From contig CM035160.1 in the NCBI GenBank assembly GCA_020205615.1, positions 6,426,437 to 6,490,436 of the forward strand: a DNA stretch of 64,000 nt. Reading direction: 5' to 3'. A program made the position numbers and the translations under genes. Each line of letters opens with the position of its first letter. Position 1 is the stretch's first letter. Positions 35,984 to 49,700 of the stretch are shown here, one piece after another. The stretch comes from Panax quinquefolius. Taxonomy: Eukaryota; Streptophyta; Magnoliopsida; Apiales; Araliaceae. The notes under the pieces are model-generated. The model did not search any database, was not told the DNA's origin, and was given only the letters and a program-made list of their open reading frames with translations.

Positions 35984-38589
35984 TGTATGGTACGGTGTTA
36001 TAAGGGCATTCAAGGTATAATGTGAATTAGAATTAAAATAAAAGTAATTGTTATATTTACTCTATTATAAAAATCATATATAGTGTGATAATAAATAAAA
36101 CACTTCTTTTGTATTGGTCTAAATTGAAAAAGCATATAAATTTATATATTAATTATTTATCGTCGTGTGCGCGTTATAACAATTACCATATGTATTTACG
36201 TGGCGAATATTTGTTTGTTTGAGAAAGTTAAGTCCTATATATAGTTTTGGCTTACATTAAGATTATGCATAAACGGTTTGTGGAGCCCAGTAAGAAAATA
36301 TTAGAAAAGATAATATAGTTAATAATAGCCTAGGTGAAGTGTAGAAAGAATCGAAACAAAGAATTAGTAGCAGTAGCAGTAGAAGTAGAAGGGAGGCCGA
36401 AGTGCTTGTGCATTAGTTGTCGTATATGAAGGTGGCTAAGCATGTGCCACACACACAGCCATACCAAAGATATTGTCCTTTCAATTAATATTATATTTAT
36501 CATTCATGAAATTATCTCTAGAAGGAAGTAGCTTAAAATTTATTATATATATATATTACCCATTAAATTTTTAATTATATATTTTAAAAATGATATCAAA
36601 TTAAGATCATTTCATGTGACCCGATTGTTCAAATTACTTCACATAAAATTTATTATCAAAAAATTAAAATGTGTATATAATTTGAGAGATTATTATATTA
36701 ATTAATAATTAATTTTAATAACTTTTTATCACATAGTTATCAATTGTGAATCGATTTTCTCCATTTTTGCTTGCTATGATGTGAGATGTCTTTGTTGGCT
36801 CTCATTTTTCTTGTCGTGTCTTGGGGCGGGGGAGGGTTAATGTGTTTTATTATATAGATATAAATATATAAATAGATGAGGTGCGGGTGCGGGTGCGGGC
36901 CAGATGGAAATTGGCAGGTAGTATATTTAGGTCAACAACTAGGAACAGCGTTTGGCTTGTCTTGTTGTGCCGTTTTAGTCGATCCCACCGAGCCCAATCA
37001 AGTTATGCCCTCGTTTCATTTATACCAAACTTCTCTCTCCTTCCTTTTCTTACTACTACTACTACTAGTAGTTTAAAATTTGAGTTCCATTTTTATTCAC
37101 ATCCAACACTTGATGATGATAATTCTATATTATATATTTTATACTACAATATTTATAGAAGGATAATTTTTAAATTTTGATCGGCATATAAATAAATATA
37201 ATTGTTATACACACAATATGTCTCGCTAGGAAGCTTATGACAAACTAATATAGGGACATTTATTATAAAATATCATAACAAAGAAAGAAATTAAGACATT
37301 TAATACGGGACGAGAGAGTAAATAATACTCTATATTAAATAACTTTCTTAATTCATGTTTACAAAGTTCAAACGACTATTATTATAAAATATATATAGTA
37401 CGTGGTTTAAGAATTTCAAATAAGTATTAATTACTTATTTTTTAATATTATTCCAAGTATTGTTTTTCTCACTATTTTTTCAATAGACAACCACTATTAT
37501 TATGAAATATTACTCCAAGTATCGTTTCTCTCACTATTTTTCCAAGTATTAATTGCTTTTGTATTGAGAATCGAGGAACAATAACAACTTTATAAAAGCA
37601 TCGACGTCAACCGCTTTGATACTTTTGAAATTTTAAAGATTGATTATGGAGTGATTTTAATTAATGACTTAATGATATAAAATTGAGAGAAAGTAAAATA
37701 AAAGGAGGGAGATGAGAGGGTGGTATACACTTGTAACTTAATTGAAGGAGAAAGACTACTAACAAGAAAGGGTCAAATATAAAAATTGGGAAGAACTAAA
37801 TATTATATTTAAATATAAATTATTACCTTAAATTTTTCAATTTTTTCAGTTCGGTAGTCGTTCTTTTAATTTTTTCAATTAATTGATTCAACTTTTAAAT
37901 TATTTTCGATTGACTATGTAACCTATCTGGCAAATGAGTGCTTGTGTAAAAAAAAATATTTTAATGAGATAAAAGGATAACAAAGTAAATAACCATTAAA
38001 CTAAAAAATTACACAAATTAAGCAAAAGCAAAAATTAAAAATAATTACGCAATTAACTAAATAACATGAATTAAACAAGTTATACAGTTAACTTAAAATA
38101 AATAAAATCATTAATAAAATAAAATCAATTAACAAATTAGACAATAAAAATATTTAGAACACCTCGTCACTTCCAAATCATCGGCAGACGCACAGAACCA
38201 AACCTTCACCATCATCGCAGGCACCTCCATCTTCACCAAGAGCTAGCTTACAACTGCCTAAACACAAATGAAGCTGCACTAAGATAATCAAGCTACACCA
38301 AGCTTGCATGCCAAATAATTTTTCCCTAGATTCGAAACCTCAGTCTCCATCTCGCTCTACTAGGAGGAACTGAGGAACGGCGATTCTGTTGTTGGGTCAC
38401 GATATTTACTTTGCTTTGGTAGAGTAAGTTGAGAACTTTTATTAAATTAATTTATTGGGCCTTCATTATTGAGCGGCGAAAAGTCATTTGGCTTAATCGT
38501 ATATTATTACTTATTTAACCCTATAAAATAAAGATTGGTTCGTTGGATTAACCCATCGTATCATTTAATATCTATTACTTTAACTTGTA

Positions 38590-39060
38590 ATGATGAAAAA
38601 AGCATGTGATTGACTAAGACACCGCCATGCATTAATGTGGATGGAAATATAGCCGTAAATGACATAAGCGATGACGAAAGGTAGTGAATAGGCTGCATGA
38701 GGCGTTCGGCGGGACCCATCGATCACGGGGCGTGTCGGAGTAGTAGTGGGTGTACGATGGCCCAGACGAAAGAGTATAACCTATCAACTAAGTCTTCACA
38801 AAGAGGTACGTTCTCATACACGTTCTCATTCATATTCACACATACACACCACTGAGGATTCCACTGAGGATTATTATCTCTCTCAATACACTAGACATTA
38901 CATTCTCCATTGTTAACCTTGTGAACCGTATATTGACTCTCACGCTTTGAAAGCTATCCCCGTGATCCGTGTAATCGAAGCTTGTGGTGTTTATCGTGTT
39001 TCTTGTCTGCGAGATCGAGCGTCTTACGTGATTGGGACGTTAGAGATGATATTGGCGTTA
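38590..39060 (+). repeat. Putative 5' LTR end of element F
   Basis: Higher in GC than the DNA before it. It ends ...GGCGTTAACA immediately before the primer-site-like TTGGCGCTAGAAGGAGGG. The left limit is a guess because the 3' LTR is not in the window and no second copy is available. Confidence 0.4.
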
Positions 39061-39078
39061 ACATTGGCGCTAGAAGGA
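39061..39078 (+). other. Primer-binding-site-like sequence of element F
   Basis: TTGGCGCTAGAAGGAGGG directly after an LTR-like CA end and about 75-90 bp before gag. This form is common at the start of the internal region of plant gypsy elements and differs from the TTGGTATC site of the Tekay elements. I do not assign the tRNA. Confidence 0.5.
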
Positions 39079-39152
39079 GGGCTGAGTTTTAGTGTCATTG
39101 AAATTTTCAATCACAATCATTTAATCTACTTGGAAGATGGTGAGGAGTAGAG

Positions 39153-41236
39153 ATGAGTGCGCCGAGAAGAAAAGGCGATGATGCGATTAACTCGTCATCA
39201 ACGCCTCGTGTTTGATAAAGGATCGTGCAGGTCCTTCTAAAAGTGCTCACGAGCCACGGCCTTTAAGCATAATTCGGAGATCTCCGTCCAAAGATCCATG
39301 GTGGGGCGGGGACGGAGGTTGGTTTTCGATGCGGATAAGGGCGTGATCATGATCGGGGGGCGGAAGGCTCACCAGACCAAGACTCATCGGCCAAAGTGGT
39401 CGGAGGACAAAAGTGCGCAAGTTGGCGAGGATAGCGAACAAGCGGCGATAAAGCCTTGGAGGTTCTGTTAAAGCGAGAGAAAGATATAAAAAACAGATGC
39501 TTGGTGGCGGAGTTAAGGGACGAAGCATCTAGCCATATTCGATCCGAAAAGGCGGAGTAAGCATAAGGAGATGCCACGGCGAGAGGGTAAAGAGCGAGCA
39601 TTACACATGTATGCAGGGATCGTTCTCACGGTAGGAGGAGATCGAGGAGCGAGAACTCCTGTGGCCTCGAAAAAGGGCAATTGGTGGTCGTTGGTTCTCA
39701 ACATCGAGACGATGATGAGACGAAGGAGGAGCGGTCGAGGAGATCGTGCGAAACCCGGAAGAAGAGAGCATCGGCGTGAATATTCTCATCATGAGGATGA
39801 AATTATGCAGACGGAGTAGAATCGAAGCCCCACAAGGCAATGGGATCGGCGGGAGGAGGTCGATCCACCGGGAAAGTAATGTCGTTCGGAAAAAGAGGTC
39901 TCCTCGCGACCTCAAGGTGTTGATTTTTTAGTGAAGGAGTTGAGAGAGCTCCGAAAGCAGTTGGCTAAGGTTCAACAGGTGAAGGACACTCCGGGAAAGA
40001 AGGCATCCCCTTTTTCCTCGGATATTCTCAAGGAGAAGGCAGATGTCACCAAGAAGTTGCCTCGTATGAAGAGTTACGATGGGTCCGGAGACCCTTACGA
40101 CCATAGCCGTGGCGTTCGGCTCATGGATTATTATGATTTCACCGATGGTGCCAAGTGCCACATTTGTTCGACATTGAGGAAAGATGCGAGGCGGTGGATG
40201 GGGACTTTCTTGTCGATTCAATTTCCTCTTGACCGAGAGCTTTGTGATAAGTTCCATGCCCGCTTTGGGAGCAACCGAAGGAGAGGAAAGCCCATGGTTC
40301 ATTAGCACAGTCCGGCCAGGTTGCACCAACGAGTCCTTGGGTCAATATGTGAAGAGGTTCGAGAAGCGGTTGGTCAAGTGTCGGACACGAATGATCTCCA
40401 GTAGTAGGTTTGTTTCTGAATGGGCTAGATCTGGTAAAAGTCCGAAGTTGGTGAAGAAGTTGATGTTCAACCATCCAAGAGCTGGCGAAGCTTTTGACAA
40501 AGCGAAAGATATATTATTGTAGAGGAGGCTATGAATAGCACGAAGCGTCCTTCTTCTGGACCCGGTTAAAGGATGCGAGATGACCCTAAGGCGGGAGGCG
40601 ATCGAGAGAAAGGGGGATATAATGATCGGCGGAGGGCATTTGAAGAAGTTCAATAACTCGTGGCGACGGAGGTAATCGACCACCGCGTCACTTCGAGAAG
40701 GTGAATAAGGTTTACACCAAGTGAACACGGATAGGTCGGTGATCTTGGACGGATCGAGAACCGGCCATTCTATGGTAAACCGTCACCACCACATCAAGCC
40801 GTAGCGAGGCAATACCAAAAATATTGTGGCTATCATCAAGTGTTTGGTCACGATACTAATAATGATGTTGCAATTTGAAAGATTTCGTAGAGAGGAAGAT
40901 TCAAAATGGTTTCTTTGGTTCAAGATGCGTGGTAGGGAGGGACCAACAAGGTCGACAAAAATACTGATCGTCTTTTATTGATTTCGTCTTACCCACTCAA
41001 AGTATTTCAGTACCACCGCCAAGGCACGTCATTGATGTAATAACCGTCGGAACAGCATGAAAGTTGGTAAGGAAGAAGAGAAGAGGATACCTGGATTCGG
41101 TCATGTCCGTGGCGGGTGCTCCCCAAAAGTCGGACCTTTTTCAGGATTGTTATTTCTTTCACCGATGCATTATCCTTGAAGCTCAATGGAGCGCATGAGG
41201 GGGCATTGGTGATCACAAATAGCAGTGGGTTCTTAC
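39153..41236 (+). pseudogene. gag of element F (frame-broken, cut by E)
   Basis: Starts at about 39153 (MSAPRRKGDD). A basic, low-complexity N-terminal half leads to a retrotransposon-gag domain at 39931-40530. Visible: LRELRKQLAKVQQ, a coiled stretch; PFSSDIL; SYDGSGDPYDH; ARRWMGTFL; then ESLGQYVKRFEKRLV and KLMFNHPRAGEAFDKAKD after a frameshift. At about 40830-40915 KYCGYHQVFGHDT resembles the C-x2-H zinc motif at the end of this gag type. It continues toward protease until E's LTR at about 41237. Confidence 0.8.
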
Positions 41237-42638
41237 AGAAGACCCCAACTTATTATTAATGAAATTTAATTTTCTCTATTTATTATTTTGAAATAGTAAG
41301 GGTTGATTTGATTAATGTGGATAGTTATGGGTAAAATCTGAAAATATTTCAAAATAAGAAAGTGGTTATAAAATATTCATTGTTGTCGGGAATATTCGTT
41401 TGGTCGTGGAATATTCGTGCATGTCGTGGAATATTCGTAATGACGGCCAGTAGCGACCATATGTGGGCCCCATAATGAAAAGCGATTGGATGAAGAAAAC
41501 GACAAATATAAGTTGTTTAAAAATAACGGCGTAGTTATTCTGAATTATCTTATTAAAATACTCGGTGGTTAACACACAAGAAGCACCTTTTGTATTACAC
41601 CAATTATTGATTCTTACGTAAGAAGGCACTACTCAATAATGGTTATAGTAATTCTTTATTCAAATTTTTTTATTGATTTAATAATTCTTTGCGTTGATAT
41701 TTTATATTCTTTGTTGTTTGATAATTATCATTACACGGTATTTTTCATTATCGAAGCAATAATTCATATTATCTGAATAATATTATTAGATAACATTATT
41801 GGCAATGTCTAGAAAGTTACATCTAAGGAGAGGTTTGATCACCTAATTGCTTGGCGCCGATGAGGAAAAATTCTTATTGGAAAGCCCCTTCTCCTAGAAG
41901 GCGCCTTTCAGTTGTCGATATTGTGATTACGTAATATTATTTGTGAATAATTAATTATTGATTCATATGATGAGGAAAATATTGATTTTATGTGGATATA
42001 GATGGAGAAAATTTTTAATATGACAATTGTTGAAAATTGAAATTTTATTTTTTTCTGATAAAATAATTCATTTAAATATATTATTATATTTTAATAATAT
42101 AATAATGGTGATATTTTTACAACGAATGTGGATATATGAGTATACGAGGAGGAAGAGTATTTTTGTTGCAATAAATATTTAAAACATGTTAAACATGTCG
42201 GTGGACTCCATTTATTGACTGAAATTTGATTATAGCCTGTAAAATCGCCCGTTTATGGATTTCGGTCAATTTTTGTTTGGAATTCAGAAAAACTTTCTTC
42301 TACAAAGTTGTAGAGAATTGAATTTTCTATAAAAAGTTGCGAGTTTCGAATTTTCTGATAAAAGGGCTATTTATTGTTAATTATTGAAGTTTCAAAGCTC
42401 CGAAATAATTGATTTTTGGAAGTATAAAATATTTAAAATGACAAAAACGTTTTTTGTCATTATTGTGGGTCTTGCATGTGTTAGAAGTGGCTGAATTCAG
42501 ATCTCTAAATGTAGGCGTAGGAATAAAAATTAATAAATTAATATTTTAATAAATTTTACGCTTTGGTGTTACAAGTATTTTCCTATAAATAGAGTCTTGG
42601 GGTTAGAATTGAAAATCACACCGAAAACTGAAGTTTTA
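41237..42638 (+). repeat. 5' LTR of element E, first part
   Basis: Matches the first about 1.4 kb of the 3' LTR (58792-60190), including the TATA box (42583-42592). It ends at CTGAAGTTTT, where element D begins. The sequence resumes at 52788 with TTTTCTCTCTCTATATTATC; the unbroken form is at about 60173-60192. Confidence 0.9.
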
Positions 42639-44267
42639 CGTAAGACCCCAACTTATTATTAATGAAATTTAATTTTCTCTATTTATTATTTTGAAATAGT
42701 AAGGGTTGATGTGATTAATGTGGATAGTTAGGGGTAAAATACGTAAATATTTCAAAATAAGCAGTGGTTATAAAATATTCATTGTTGTTAGGGAATATTA
42801 GTTTGGTCGATGGAATATTAAATCTTTGTCGTGGAATATTAAATGCGACAAGTAGCGACCATGTGTGGGCCCCATATGCTTGAAAGCGATTGGATGAAGA
42901 AAGCGACAAATATAAGTTGTTTAAAAATAACGGCGTGGTTATTCAAGTTATCTTATTAAAATACTCGGTGGTTAACACACACGATAGCTTTGCGGTATTG
43001 CACCAATTATTGATTCTTACGTGAAGAAGCCACTACTCAATAATGGTTACGATAATTCTTTATTCGATTTTATTGATTCAATAATTCTTTGCGTTGATAT
43101 TTTATATTCTTTGTTGTTTGATAATTGTCATTACACAATATTTTTCATTATCGAAGCAATAATTCATATTATCCTGAATAATATTATTAGATAACATTAT
43201 TGGCAATGTCTAGAAAGTTACATCTAAGGAGAGGTTTGGTCACCTAATTGCGCGCCAAAGAAGAGAAAATTCTTATTGGAAGCCCTCTTTCTAGGGAACT
43301 ACTGCTGGTTGTCGATATTGTGATTACATAATATTATTTGTGAATAATTAATTATTGATTCATATGATGAGGAAAATATTAATTTTATGTGGATATGAGA
43401 TGGAGAAGATTTTAATGTGACAATTGTTGAAAATTGAAATTTTATCTTTTTCGATAAAATAATTCTTTTAAATATATTATTATATTTTAATAATATAATA
43501 ATGGTGATATTTTTACAACGAATGTGGGATATATGAGTATCTGAGGAGGAAGAGTATTTTTTGTTGCAATAAATGTTTAAAACATATTAAACATGTCGGT
43601 GGACCCCATTTATTGGTGAAATTTTATTATAGCACATAAAATTGCCCGTTTGTGGATTTCGGTCAATTTCTTTTGGAATTCGGAAAAACTTTCTTCTGTA
43701 AAGTTGTAGAAATTGAATTTCCTATAAAAACTCATGAGATTCGAATTTTCTGATAAAAGGGCTATTTATTGAGAATTATTGAAGTTAGAAGCTCAAAATA
43801 ATTGATTTTTGGAAGTTTTAATTATTATTTTAAAGAAAAACGTTTTTTTGCATTTAAGTTACTAACATGTGATATTAATTGCTGAAATCAGATCTTCAAA
43901 GATGGGCTAAGGAAATTTATAATATATATTAATATTTTATTAAATTTTACTGCTTTGTGGTGTTCTAGCGTTTTCCTATAAATAGGGTCTTGGGTTAGAA
44001 TTGAAAATCACACCGAAAGCTGAAGTTTTCTCTCTATATTATCGGCGTATTCTTGTGAGTATTTTGAGTATACTTTGAGTATTGTTAGGCGGTCTGAAGT
44101 TCCTTCAAAGACTATATCTTGCGGTATTCAAATTTAAGTATCTTAATCTTTCGAGGTAAGGGATGTTATTTTCTTCTCGAAATGATATTATTTCTTCAAT
44201 ATCATTATCTTTGAAATATTAGTTGGAACTTTTTATCAAATTTGGAACTTTTTCATGTATCGGGTTA

Positions 44268-44340
44268 CTTATTCATGAGTTCTTATTCACGAGATCTTAT
44301 TCATGAAGTTCTTATTCACGAGTTCTTATTCACGAGTACT
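44268..44340 (+). repeat. TTATTCACGAGTTC tandem repeat in D's 5' LTR
   Basis: Five or six copies of a roughly 14-bp unit (TTATTCACGAGTTC / TTATTCATGAGTTC). The 3' LTR has the same run at 51690-51765. E and H have only three or four looser copies. Confidence 0.75.
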
Positions 44341-44670
44341 ATTAAGCTAAGCGTGAAGATGTTTTTGTGGAATTTCTATCTTTTGGTGTCGAGTTACTAT
44401 TCACGATATTCAAGCATCTATTCAATTCAGAAAAAATAAAATTTCTTCTTTTTGTCCAAAATATCTATTACGGATACTAACTTTGATTGTATCCATGTTT
44501 TGATCATTCTTGAATTTTACACCACTATGATTATTTTTGAGGTATTTTTGAACATGGATAAAACAAAGTCTGAATCCTTAATCCTTAATCCTTGTCATTT
44601 TGTTTCCTTTGGATTCGTTTTTTTAAAAATATTTTTCATCATCATCCTCGAGTCTTAGATGATATTATTG

Positions 44671-44813
44671 AATATCTTTGGCACGTAGTGCAAGATGAAA
44701 GATGAATGATTTGAAGAATATCTTTGGTACGTAGTGCAAAGATGAGCAGATGTGTTTAGATGAACATGACCAAGTGATGAATATCTTTGGCTGTAGTGCA
44801 AAGATGAATATTT
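44671..44813 (+). repeat. Three hairpin units in D's 5' LTR
   Basis: ATCTTTGG...GTAGTGCAAAGAT units at about 44674, 44719 and 44780; the first has lost bases in its right arm. Confidence 0.7.
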
Positions 44814-45352
44814 GATTCAGATGTATATTGATTGATGTTACTGGGGATAAAAGATAGAGCGATGAACTTTTAAATTCATACATAAAAGATAGTAGTTTGC
44901 ATTCTCTTAACTCTTACAATGAATTATTATTTCAATGCGAATATTGATTTAAAATTTGTTGTCTATTGTATTCTATTAGATTTTTCCTGTTGAAGACTAA
45001 CGGTAATTTGTTGTATATTATCTTAGTCATAATATTCTTTTCTTGGGCTAGTTGAGCTCACCCTTTTCCTTTTTGTTCCATTTTTCTTCTCGGGAGGCGA
45101 GAATATAGCGAAATGCAGTGGGGGTATGGAATGAAGGTTTTAGAAAGGATTGTTTAGTAGTCCTCACCATTTTGTAAAATAATGTATCAATAAATGTGAT
45201 GAGGATTTATTTGAGTATAGATATTATCTAGAAGATAATATTGGTATTCAAACTCACAGTTTCTTGTTGTAATAATAAAGTTGTAGTTGTTTACGTACCA
45301 TGTATTGACAACTCGGAATGGGTGATGTATACCTATTTTTTGGGGCGTCACG

Positions 45353-45518
45353 GTTAGTATCGAGCTTAGGGATATGATCTCGGCGGAGATCGGGAATAGA
45401 ACTAGGAGGGAGGCAGAGTAAATCCTTAGCTAGTGTGTCCTACCTAAGCTATTTTTTGTTGGTCGAGTATATAGGGATATTATGTGATATATTGATTTCC
45501 TTAATTAACCCTTGTTTT
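45353..45518 (+). other. Leader of element D with primer-binding site
   Basis: TTAGTATCGAGCTTAGGG is a near match to the initiator-methionine tRNA primer site. It is followed by GGCGGAGATCGGGAATAGAA and the CTAGGAGGGAGG tract, then TTAATTAACCCTTGTTTT before gag. Confidence 0.7.
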
Positions 45519-46760
45519 ATGATGATGTTTGAGAATGTCGTGAGATTATTAACAATGGAAATGAGGCGTGGAGCGCTTTGTACTCACCAACGAGGAGAAC
45601 GTGCAACAGTGGCAATGTTCTCTTGTGAACAACACCACTGAAGCGAGATGATGAGCGAGGGGATGTTTAGAAGCTTTTTGCGATTCATGCAAAATCGAAC
45701 GAGGAGACTTCGTGTTCAAAATACGAGGAGGAAATGATAGCAATTCACGGGTTGTCACGACCAAGAGCGATTCGAAGTTGGGACCACGAATTTTAAGGAA
45801 AGCCATATCGATCGTCATGGCGGAAACATGGGTCAAATAAATTACCAAGATATTTGATGTCTTGGGATGCGGAGAAGGAACAGAAGGTTCCATTCGCCAC
45901 CTTTATGTTAAAGTGGCGAAAGCGGACTACTCTTTGGTGGGAGTGCGTGAAGCGTACCCATCCAACCGCTTTCAAAGTATGTCTTGGGAGCGTTTGAAAT
46001 TATTTAATGACAAATACTTTCACGAAAGTGTTAAATCGTATGAAGGAAGTGGAGTTCATCGATTAGAACAAAACAACATGGCGGTGTCTCGATGCGAGGC
46101 AAAGTTTGCGAGTTATCGAGTTTGCACCTCATTTGGTGGAGAATGAGGAGCGTGTGGCAGAGATATTTCTTGGAGGTTTGAAACCCGGTATCGTCGATAT
46201 CTCATTTCTCATAAACTTTCTCTCTATTCAGGATGTTGTAAGCGAGGCTCAATTATTAGAAGCGAGATAACGAGTACGGTCAACTTGAAGGACCACAACG
46301 AGGATCGTACGGAGATAGCGATCAATGAATAATGATAACCGGCGGAGAAAAGCAGACGGACAAAAATGGTAACCACTCTGGTGGTAATCATGGCCATGAA
46401 AAATAGAAGAAGCGAGTCGGGAGGAGATTTTAAAAGAGGAGATTTAACAACGACCATATGAAGGCGATAGTCTTGCGTGACAAGCTGGTTCTAAGGAGGA
46501 GAACGACCACCGGTCATATCTTTATAAATCACGGAAAGAGGGACATATCGGTCAAACCTGTCCACAATGAGTTCAAGGTATGTTATAATTGTGGAAAGGA
46601 AGGACATATCGCTTTCGAGATTATCGATGATGGCGAAACCTAGTTCAATGAGGACGGTGACTCAAAAGACATCTCCGGAAAAGTCAAAGTCAACGATTCC
46701 GGAAAGAGCGTTTGTTGTGAATGGTCAAAATCGAGGAACCCAAATGAGGTGATCACGGGT
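45519..46760 (+). pseudogene. gag of element D (frame-broken)
   Basis: The ATG at 45519 aligns with the gag start of E (54181) and H (5043). The capsid-like region is at about 45780-46180 (SIRHLYVKVAKADYSLVG, LFNDKYFHESVKSYEGSGVH, RLEQNNMAVSRCEAKFASYRV). The asn/gly-rich linker is at about 46320-46460. The CCHC knuckle CYNCGKEGHIAFE lies near 46576-46620 and lacks its last cysteine; a first knuckle at about 46515-46560 is degraded. Confidence 0.75.
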
Positions 46761-49700
46761 AAGCTATTTATAAATTCTTGCGAAGTTTATACCTTACTTG
46801 ATACCTGGTCTACCCATTCATTTATCTCTCTGCTTGTGCTCAACGTTTAAACTTGACTCAGGAGAAATTAGACTTTGACTATCTGTGGAAACTCCAGTTA
46901 GGAGAAACTTTCATCACATCCACCATTTATAAATCTTGTTTGACACCATTACCTTACACCATTGACCTTATCTCTTTAAAGATACTTGCTTTTGATGTGA
47001 TTTTAGGGATTGATTGGTTAACTATTCATCATGCCAAAATTAATTGTTTTTAATAAGGTTGTTAGTTTTCATATTCCTAACCAACGTGTTGTATGAATTC
47101 AAACAACTAAACCATTAAAATCAATCAACATCATATCTAATCATAAAGCTATTCGTTTATTGAAAAATGGATGTCAAGCTTTCTTAGCCCATGTTATGGA
47201 TTTGAATAAAGACACGTCAAATTTGAATAATATTCTCATTGTTATTGACTTTCTGGACGTATTTCCGAAGAACTTCCGGTCTACCCCGAGCGTGAAGTTG
47301 AATTCTTTATTGATCTTGAACACAGTACAAAGCCCATTTCTAAAACCCCATATCGAATGGCTCTATTGAACTTGAGGAGTTAAAGGTCCAACTACGAGAA
47401 TTGTTGGACATCGGTTTCATTAAATCTAGTACATCTCCTTGGGGTGCTCTGTTTTATTTGTAAAGAAAGAAAGAAGCGGGAGTATCGCGACTTTGTATTG
47501 ACTATCGGGAATTGAACCATGTCACCATCAAGAATAGGTATCCTCTACCTCGTATTGATGACTTGTTTGACCCGATTCTGAGGCACAATTCTTTTCAAAA
47601 ATCGATCTTAGATTACGGATATCATCAATTTGAAGATTAGATTAGAGGATATTCAAAGGCGCCTTGAGAACTCGGTATGGGCATTATGAATTCTTAGTCG
47701 TGTCTTTCGGACTAACTAATGCTCTGCGACTTTCATGGATATGATGAACCGGTATTCAAGGAATATTTGGATCGGTTCGTTGTTGTCTTTATTGATGACA
47801 TCCTTATATATTCCAAAAGTCGTGAAGATCATGAGCACCATTTGAAGTTTGGTACTCGAAAGGCTTCGTGAAAACAAACTATATGCCAAATTGAAGAAAT
47901 GCGAGTTACGCTTGAGGAAGTAGCATTCCTTGGGCACGTGGTGTCGAAACATGGAGTATCTGTTGATCCGTGAAGATTGAAGCAATCTGAAGTTAGAATG
48001 GCGAAGTCGATGGTGAAGTATGTAGCTTTTTGGGCTTAGCTAGTTATTATCGGAGATTAGTGGATGGGTTTTCTCGAATCGCTACTCCATTAACTTCATA
48101 ACTTTCGGAAGGATACAAAATTCGTTTGGAGTGAAGAATGCGAGAAGAGTTTCCAAGAGCTTAAGAGGAGACTTATTTTGGCACTGTTCTAACTATACCA
48201 TCTGGTTTCGGATGGATTTGTTATCTGACGGTGATGCTTGAGCAAAAGGTTAGGATGTGTTCTCATGCAACGTGGGAAAGTCATAGCCTATGCCTCATGA
48301 CAACTTAAAAGAGTATGAGAGGAATTATCCTACTCATGATCTAGAGTTAGCGGCCGATCGTTTTGCTTAAAGATATGGAGGCACTATCTATATGGGGAGA
48401 AAGTGGAGATATATTCGGACCATAAAAGCCTTAAATATTTCTTCACTCAAAAAGAACTCAACATCGCGGCGGCGATGACGTTGGCTCGAGCTATTGAAGA
48501 CTACGACCACACTATTCATACCATCCCGGAAAAGCGAGCGTGGTAGTGACGGCGTTGAGTAGAAGATCATATCACGAGGAGCGAGTGCGATGATGTCAAG
48601 TATCGCGTAGAGCCAACTTTAATTGAAAAAGTTAAGGTTGCTCAAGCCACCAACCCTTGGTGATGTGATCGTATGAAGAAGAAAGTACAAGAAGGAGCTA
48701 TTAGGAAGCGAGAATTGATGAAGAAGGAATACTTGAGTCCACTCTAGACTTTGTGTTCCTAACGACTCGATTTGAAGTACAAGATTATGATGGAGGCACA
48801 CAATACACCATTTGCAATCCATCACGGAAGTACTAAAATGTATCGTGATCTTGACATACATTTTGGTGGAAAAATATGAAGAGAGAGATTGCAAAGTTTA
48901 TCTCAATGTGTTTAACTTGTCAGCGTGTAAAGGCGGAGCATCTGGTACCTAAGGGTCCGTTGCAACCACTTGAGATTCCGAAATGGAAGTGGGAACACAT
49001 TACCATGGATTTCATTATGGGTCTTCCTACGGTTTCTCAAGGCATCAATGCTATTTGGGTTATTGTTGATAGATTAACCAACTCTGCACATTTCTTGCCG
49101 TCACGGAGACTTATTCCTTGAGCGTCTTGCTTTAGTATATGCGTGTGAATGAGATTGTGAGGTTGCATGGCATGCCGTATCCATAGTTTGGATCGTGACC
49201 CAAGATTCACTTCAAGATTTTGGGTTAGCTTGCAAAAAGCTATGGGCGCAGTTTGCGATTTAGTTGACATACCATCCCCAAACGAGACAGAACAATCGAG
49301 AGAGGACTATTCAAACTCTTGAAGATCTATTAAGACTACGTGTCTTAGACTTCAGAGGCGGTTAGGATAAGTATTTACCATTGGTGGAATTCTCCTACAA
49401 CAACAGTTATCGAGCAAGTATAGGTGTGGCTCCATTCAAAGCATTATATGGGCGAAAATGTCGCTTCTCCAATATGTTGGGATGAGGTGGGTGAACCAAC
49501 ATTGTTGGGACCCGAGTTAAAATGCGTATGACTCACGGAAAAGATTCAAATGATTCGACAACGTATACAAACGGCACAAGATCGACAAAAGAGTTATGCG
49601 GATCTTCATCGAAAGGGCGTGGAATTTAGTGTAGGGGATCATGTATTGTTGCGAGTTGCTCCATGGAAGGAATTACAAGATTTGGGAAGAGGAAAGCTCG

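Larger units (their letters stand above)
34603..38589. other. Intergenic unique DNA upstream of GID1
   Basis: Very AT-rich with no supported gene. Small landmarks are: AGTAGCAGTAGCAGTAGAAG near 36366; GGTGCGGGTGCGGGTGCGGG at about 36880-36900; a TAC/TAG trinucleotide run near 37052-37070. The 38160-38440 stretch is less AT-rich but has no ORF. ORFs at 35683-35928 and 36876-37180 have no domain signature. It probably includes distal GID1 regulatory DNA. Confidence 0.5.
42639..45352 (+). repeat. 5' LTR of element D (2.71 kb)
   Basis: Begins (TG)TAAGACCCC and ends GGGGCGTCAC before the primer site GGTTAGTATCGAGCTTAGGG. TATA at 43976-43985. It shares with D's 3' LTR an expanded 'TTATTCACGAGTTC' repeat not expanded in E or H. 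Confidence 0.9.

Noticed and set aside
36876..37180. Two overlapping ORFs (66 and 99 aa)
   Set aside because: Arise from a GGTGCG repeat and a TAC/CTT-rich run. No motif supports coding.
30380..39030. 15-mer CGTCTTACGTGATTG at about 30387 and about 39021 as a sign of a second F copy
   Set aside because: Flanking sequences do not match. One short shared word in 64 kb may be chance or a very old relic.
39247..39915. Several minus-strand ORFs of 63-104 aa over F's gag
   Set aside because: Antisense shadows of the GC-richer gag coding region.
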